Shown piece by piece: positions 59,331 through 64,000 of a stretch of 64,000 bases of DNA; within the stretch, counting starts at the first letter, position 1, and every line of letters starts with the position of its first letter. The notes below the pieces were generated by a model that saw only the letters and a program-made list of their open reading frames with translations, had not been told where the DNA came from and did no database searches. A program made the position numbers and the translations under genes. Source of the DNA: Ligustrum vulgare (lineage: Eukaryota > Streptophyta > Magnoliopsida > Lamiales > Oleaceae); the NCBI GenBank assembly GCA_963555705.1, contig OY743190.1, positions 12,933,501 to 12,997,500 on the forward strand. The letters are read 5' to 3'.

Positions 59331-62300
59331 TTTAAGGCTCCACACAACTTTAGTCCTTGGTGCAATATTGGAATCTATAAGTGAGATCATTCAATGAAGA
59401 GCATCTTTAGCAAAGCTTGACTATTTTTTTTATTTTTTTTAGATGATCAAGCATACTTTTTTATCCACACATTTGTTTAAGATTCGCAACTTACTAACCA
59501 CTTATTATTCACAATTTTATAATATAAGCATTTAAAAGTAATACAAAATAAGCATGAAGTTCCCCTCAAAAAGGAAAGTTAATAAAATTAAGATGGATGC
59601 TTGATATACTGGGGTTACAAAAGGTAAAAGAAAATGATGAAAAGTTCATTTTGATGATATTGAAATAAAGTAAAACAATAATTCATGTTAAGGATTTTCA
59701 TTGTCACTACTTTCCTTAAAAATGCTAATCTAAATCTATTTTTCTACAATAAATTAAGCAGAACTTTGAGACGATAAATAAATTTCTTTCACAAAATTGG
59801 TTATAAATGAAGCTTTTGTAAATCTTTTCACCAGCCATTTTTTGTTTTGCTTATATATCATTGCTAGACAACCTTGCATAATTAATATCAATAGTAAGAT
59901 AATAAAAATGTCATAACCAAAACTAACTACACATAACCTCATTGGAAACACGTGAGTCTACTTAATCATATAAAGAAAAAGAGAACATACGAGCTTTTAA
60001 TTTGATGAAAAGTTTTATCCTTTTGAAAATATATTAGCATGCATTGTTGCCGGCATTTGACCTGAGGGGACAGAAGGATGCTCTAAGGCTGGATCTTACA
60101 GCTTGTGAGCTTTCTGAACTTAAGGTAATTTATTATTAGTTTAACCAAAAGGAAAAAGATGTCCTTAGAAAAGGTGGGAAAAAGGTTTGAGAGTGAAGTT
60201 TGTGCCTGTCCTTTGTTGAAGGTTCATATGGTTTCATAACTGAAAAGATTAAAACTTCATGTTCACCAAATAATGATGGATACTTAGAATGGATCAATAC
60301 TTTAATAAAAATCTGAATTCTGAAAGCTACATAAAAGATCCTTAAATTATATATATTTACAAGAGAGAGAATGATTGAAATGCAAGCAAACCAAAGAGAC
60401 AAACGTGTAAATTAAACAACCATTAGAGATCAAGGTGGCATGAACATTTAATGCCACAAACCTTTATGTACTGAGAATCTGTCAACAGCATTGCAAATCG
60501 ATGAATATCCAATCCCAAACTACCAGTTGGAGGCACATTCAAGAGCAGTATAGAATGATTCATTCAGGGCCATTGCTTCATCATAACCTCACTACGAAAA
60601 ATTTCAGCAGAGCATTACATAAATTTAAATTTGGAAAACTGTAATGTTAAAGAGTTCAGAGAAGTACGACGATGAAGATGTTATCCCCACGTGCTTACAT
60701 CATTAATAACTTGAGTTTGTCGAAATGCTGGAATTGCACCAGAAGATCAGTCATTTCAGTGTGCATTGCTGCCAAGTTGTGAATATAACTGCAAGAAATG
60801 ATATGTCAGCTAGCAAATTAGAGAGAAAGAAGAGACAAAAGAATGCAAGTATATGATTGTTGATAAGAATGCAAAATCATATAGTATATCAAATTTATGT
60901 TACGTATTGCAAAAGAAGGCATGAGCTCAAATATATGTAGTCAAACTAACAGGAGAATGAAGTTTGATTAGAGTGAAGTTTCAGTAATTTAATTGATTCT
61001 GGACCAAGATTTAAATTAAGAGAACGATTCTGTAAAAGATAAATGAACCAGAATATTATGGGGTTAAATAGCTAACCTGGAAGAATCAGTGAACAAAAAA
61101 ATGCTCTACTAATCTGCAATTAATGAATTCGTGAATTTATAAATTAAGTAAATATACAATGGTAGAGAAAATTGATTTAGATGTGACGAATATGTAAGAG
61201 CAACTTGAATTATAAAGATGCAAAAAAGAGGTATTTGTTACCCCCAAGAGCCTATTTTGACACACTATTTTTCTAACAATGAATAATTTTTTTTAAAAAT
61301 ATGGATCAATAAAAAACGGAAAAAAGAAAATATTAGTACCTGAGATAGGAGCTTTGGTAAGATTTGGTTCCAAGTATACTTTGCTCAATCTTTCTGTTGT
61401 TCTACTGTGTCGAATTTCTTCCAAAAAAAATATATGAAATTATTTTTGTACAAGAAATAAAAAAAAAAATGATACACAAAATTTTGAGGAAATGACATAT
61501 TTGACTTCTTTCACTGACACTAATTACTCTCTCTTTATATAGGAGGGGGTAGGGGACACAGACGGACAAGGAGAGAGAGCAATTAGTGTAGCAAAACACT
61601 CCTAAAAGAGGACGCTAATATATAGGGATATCTAATGCCCAATGGTACCTTAAGTGTTGTCTATTAATGTAAAAAACGATTTGACTTGAACATAACAGCA
61701 ACAATCCAAATAGTAACAACCAAACTTGCAAATATTATCACCATATAAATTGATTATAGGTTCTACATAATGCTATAAATATAAAAGATAACAAAATCAG
61801 AGATCATCTATAATCCATCGTCAACCTCACACATTGAAAATGCAGGGATAAGAATCCACAACCCCAAAGTTTTACTAAATTGAAACCAAAGTGCCACCTA
61901 AAATCTAAGAAAAGAAAAATAGAATTTTTCATGGCCTTGGGGGTTTCGAACAAAGTAGAACATAAAATCTAGGATATACATTATAATGAGTAAGAACACG
62001 AACTAATGGGATTTCCAAAAACGATAAACAAAATCCTGCACATACATTAGTATGGGGTTTCTGCTTTCACAGCTTCGAAACAGCCTCTGGTTAACATAAC
62101 AGAGGAAAACGAAAACCAGAGCAAGTTGGGATTTAGAGGAAATCGACATTCGACTACCCCAATAAATATGGAGGACACAAAAAAATTAAAAATATAAGAA
62201 ACCTTGAATACACATTTACAGAGGAGAAGAAGCTCAGCATACAAAATGGAGGAAAACGAAAATCCTAGCGAGAGGGAAGAATTTTGGAAAGGGGTTTTGT

Positions 62301-62666
62301 CAAAGTATGTGGAGATAATCGAACAAAGATGATGGGCAGTGTAAGTAACGAGAGATTTCTTCAGTGGGTGCTAGGGCTAGAAGAAGAGAAAGGTACGGGA
62401 GACGAAGAGAAAAACTAACCGGCGACGACGACAAACGAGAAACACCGTAACCCTAGAGACGAAGATTCTGGAACCGCGGTGATACAGAAGAGACAGAGAG
62501 AGAAGAAACCGAGAGAGAAGAACCGCGGTGATACAGAAGAGAGGGAGAAGGGAAAGCGTTATTACTTGGGCGAGGAAGAAGAGGCGTATTCCCCATTTCA
62601 ACTAAAAGTGCTTTTTTTCGTCCCATGAACAGTAAATATGTAAGTTGATTTTATATATAGTAGGGA

Positions 62667-63960
62667 TATATATATATGAAATGTATGGTCATGTGGATAA
62701 AATTTTAGGTAGCAGGGTTATAAAGATAAGTGAGAGTTATGTGTTGAGTCAATCATATTACATAGAGAATATGATTAACAAGTTCAATCACTTGAACATA
62801 AAAAGGCGAATACCTCGTTTGATTAGAGATGTCAAAGAAATTTGATCCAATCCGTCGATCCGAAAGTTTGATCTAATTGACGGATTAGATTTGGATCGGG
62901 GTGATCCGATCCGTGATTCGGTTTATTTTTTAAAAAATAAAAACTTTGTAAAAAATTATTTATTAAATTAAAAACATATAATCTTTTTGTTAAATTTGGC
63001 ACAAAATCTCTAATTCTCTATATATGTATTGTTTTGTTGTATGAATTGTATATTATATTAGTTATTTTATGAATTATGTATTGACTTGTTTATCGTTAAA
63101 GAATATTGATAACGAAAGTTTCTTAATATTTGTTCCAATCCGATACGATACGAAATTTTTACAGTTTGATCCAATCTGAAATTCCACGGGACAGACTTGG
63201 ATCGGCATATTCACCCCGTTGCCATCATTAGGTTTGATCCAAGTTTAAAACTTGTTAAGAATTATGAAAGACCAATAGTACAACTTTAATTGCACAAGAC
63301 CCGACATAATATTTGTAATTAGTAAACATAGTAGGTTTACTAGCAATCCAAATGAAGAACAATGGAAGGTTATCGGTAGGGTTCTTGGCTATTTAAATAA
63401 AACTAAGAACCTAAGTAGTCAATATTATAAATTTTTGGAAATCCTAGAAGGATTCTCTGATGCTAGTTAGATATCAAGTGAAAACGAGAATAAATCCACC
63501 CTTGGTTGAGTGTTTAATATTGGTGGAAGTGTAATTTCGTAGAAATTCAAGAAACAAACATGCATTAAACACTCAACTATGGAATTCGAATTTGTAGCGT
63601 GGGCTGAAACTAGAAAAGAGGTTGAATGACTTAGGGATTTAATGTATGAAGTTTCATCGGTAGAGAAGAATAAATTTTCAATATCTATCTAATGTGATAG
63701 TTAAGCTACTTTAGCAAAAGCATACAATGAACTGTCTAATAATAAGTCTAAACATATGAGTATAAGACATGATTATGTGAGGAAATTAATTATGGATGAA
63801 ATAATTTCACTCATTCATGTGAAAACAAATGATAATCTAGTTGGTCCGCTTACTAAACCTCTCACAAGAGAATTAGTGCGAACAATAACTAGTAGGATGG
63901 GGTTGAAATTTCATAATTAAATTCGCTAATGACGGCAACCCTACCTGACTATACTAACAA
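62667..63960 (+). pseudogene. Ty1/copia element, 3' part: reverse transcriptase end and RNase H (broken)
   Basis: It continues from 54803. Reverse-transcriptase/RNase H-type sequence is seen at 62667-62823 (with YVLSQSYYIENMINKF), resuming after a MITE at 63239. It includes the RNase H portion with STMEFEFVAWAE (about 63576-63611) and the end with RHDYVRKLI and DNLVGPLTKPLTRELV (about 63829-63876), the usual C-terminus of copia polyproteins. Stops are frequent. The 3' LTR must lie beyond the window. Confidence 0.88.
62824..63230. mobile_element. hAT-like MITE, 407 bp, 8-bp target duplication
   Basis: The ends are TAGAGATGTCAA and TTGCCATCATTA, inverted with three mismatches. The flanks are CGTTTGAT (62816-62823) and GGTTTGAT (63231-63238), seven of eight identical. 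The interior has 'ggatcggggtgatccgatccg' and similar palindromic pieces. It splits the copia reading frame, which is in step again when removed. Confidence 0.82.
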
Positions 63961-64000
63961 GTAAAGCTTGAGTTTAAAGGGTAACAATAAGTCATTTGAT

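Larger units (their letters stand above)
54804..62666 (-). mobile_element. Helitron-like block, 7863 bp, inside the copia element
   Basis: Read on the minus strand it starts TCCCTACTATATATAAAATC at 62666 after an A. It ends with a hairpin, CGTGCAACGCACG (about 54819-54831), then TAACTCATA and CTAG (54804-54807), followed by T. Both flanks are copia coding at a TA-rich spot. A second 5' end of the same family, TCCCTACTATATATAAGATC, lies at 59330, so this is either two nested or tandem copies or one copy with an internal start. The next 90 bases of both 5' ends are alike (59241-59330, 62577-62666). No Rep/helicase coding is seen. GC-richer segments near 58951-59150 and 62421-62530 look like captured gene pieces. 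Confidence 0.72.

Overview
This is nuclear DNA of a flowering plant, a eudicot. Both real genes are many-exon genes with GT-AG introns and typical eudicot proteins. The rest is AT-rich and packed with plant transposon families. Details of the two genes suggest an asterid, but that is weak inference. No tRNA, rRNA or CRISPR array was seen.

Two host genes look intact, both on the minus strand. A MYB-CC (G2-like) transcription factor closest to PHL7 lies at 11249-16089: six coding exons, 330 residues. The plastidial small subunit of ADP-glucose pyrophosphorylase lies at 38747-44183: nine coding exons, 523 residues. All their exon joins keep frame.

Layout. 1-10700 is repeat DNA: a 2.0-kb solo LTR carrying two tandem arrays, a second solo LTR, a 1.57-kb foldback element, a Tourist-like MITE, tandem duplications and a SINE. 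11249-17000 is the PHL7-like gene, with a MITE and a SINE in its introns. 17566-20576 is a Helitron candidate. 21096-34629 is a decayed endogenous pararetrovirus (Caulimoviridae). It is split by a second Helitron, two TAA-flanked DNA elements and a small solo LTR; without them about 9.4 kb remains, roughly one viral genome. 34635-37715 holds another solo LTR and a dead C2H2 zinc-finger gene split by a 1.55-kb Harbinger-like element. 38747-44183 is the starch gene. About 46400-51436 is the 3' part of a Ty3/gypsy element of Tat type: integrase on the minus strand, and a spliced accessory ORF on the plus strand with its own TATA box. About 51440 to the window end is a decayed Ty1/copia element, split by a 7.9-kb Helitron-like block (54804-62666) and a 407-bp hAT-like MITE.

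The main value of the window is the record of nested insertions. For eleven elements I could read terminal motifs together with target-site duplications or target dinucleotides, so the order of events can be worked out. The two host genes have no evident functional link beyond being neighbours. I found no convincing new functional system. The most unusual items are the array of consensus 5' splice sites inside a solo LTR, the palindrome-bearing solo LTR pair, the Helitron block with two 5' ends, and the antisense spliced ORF of the Tat element.
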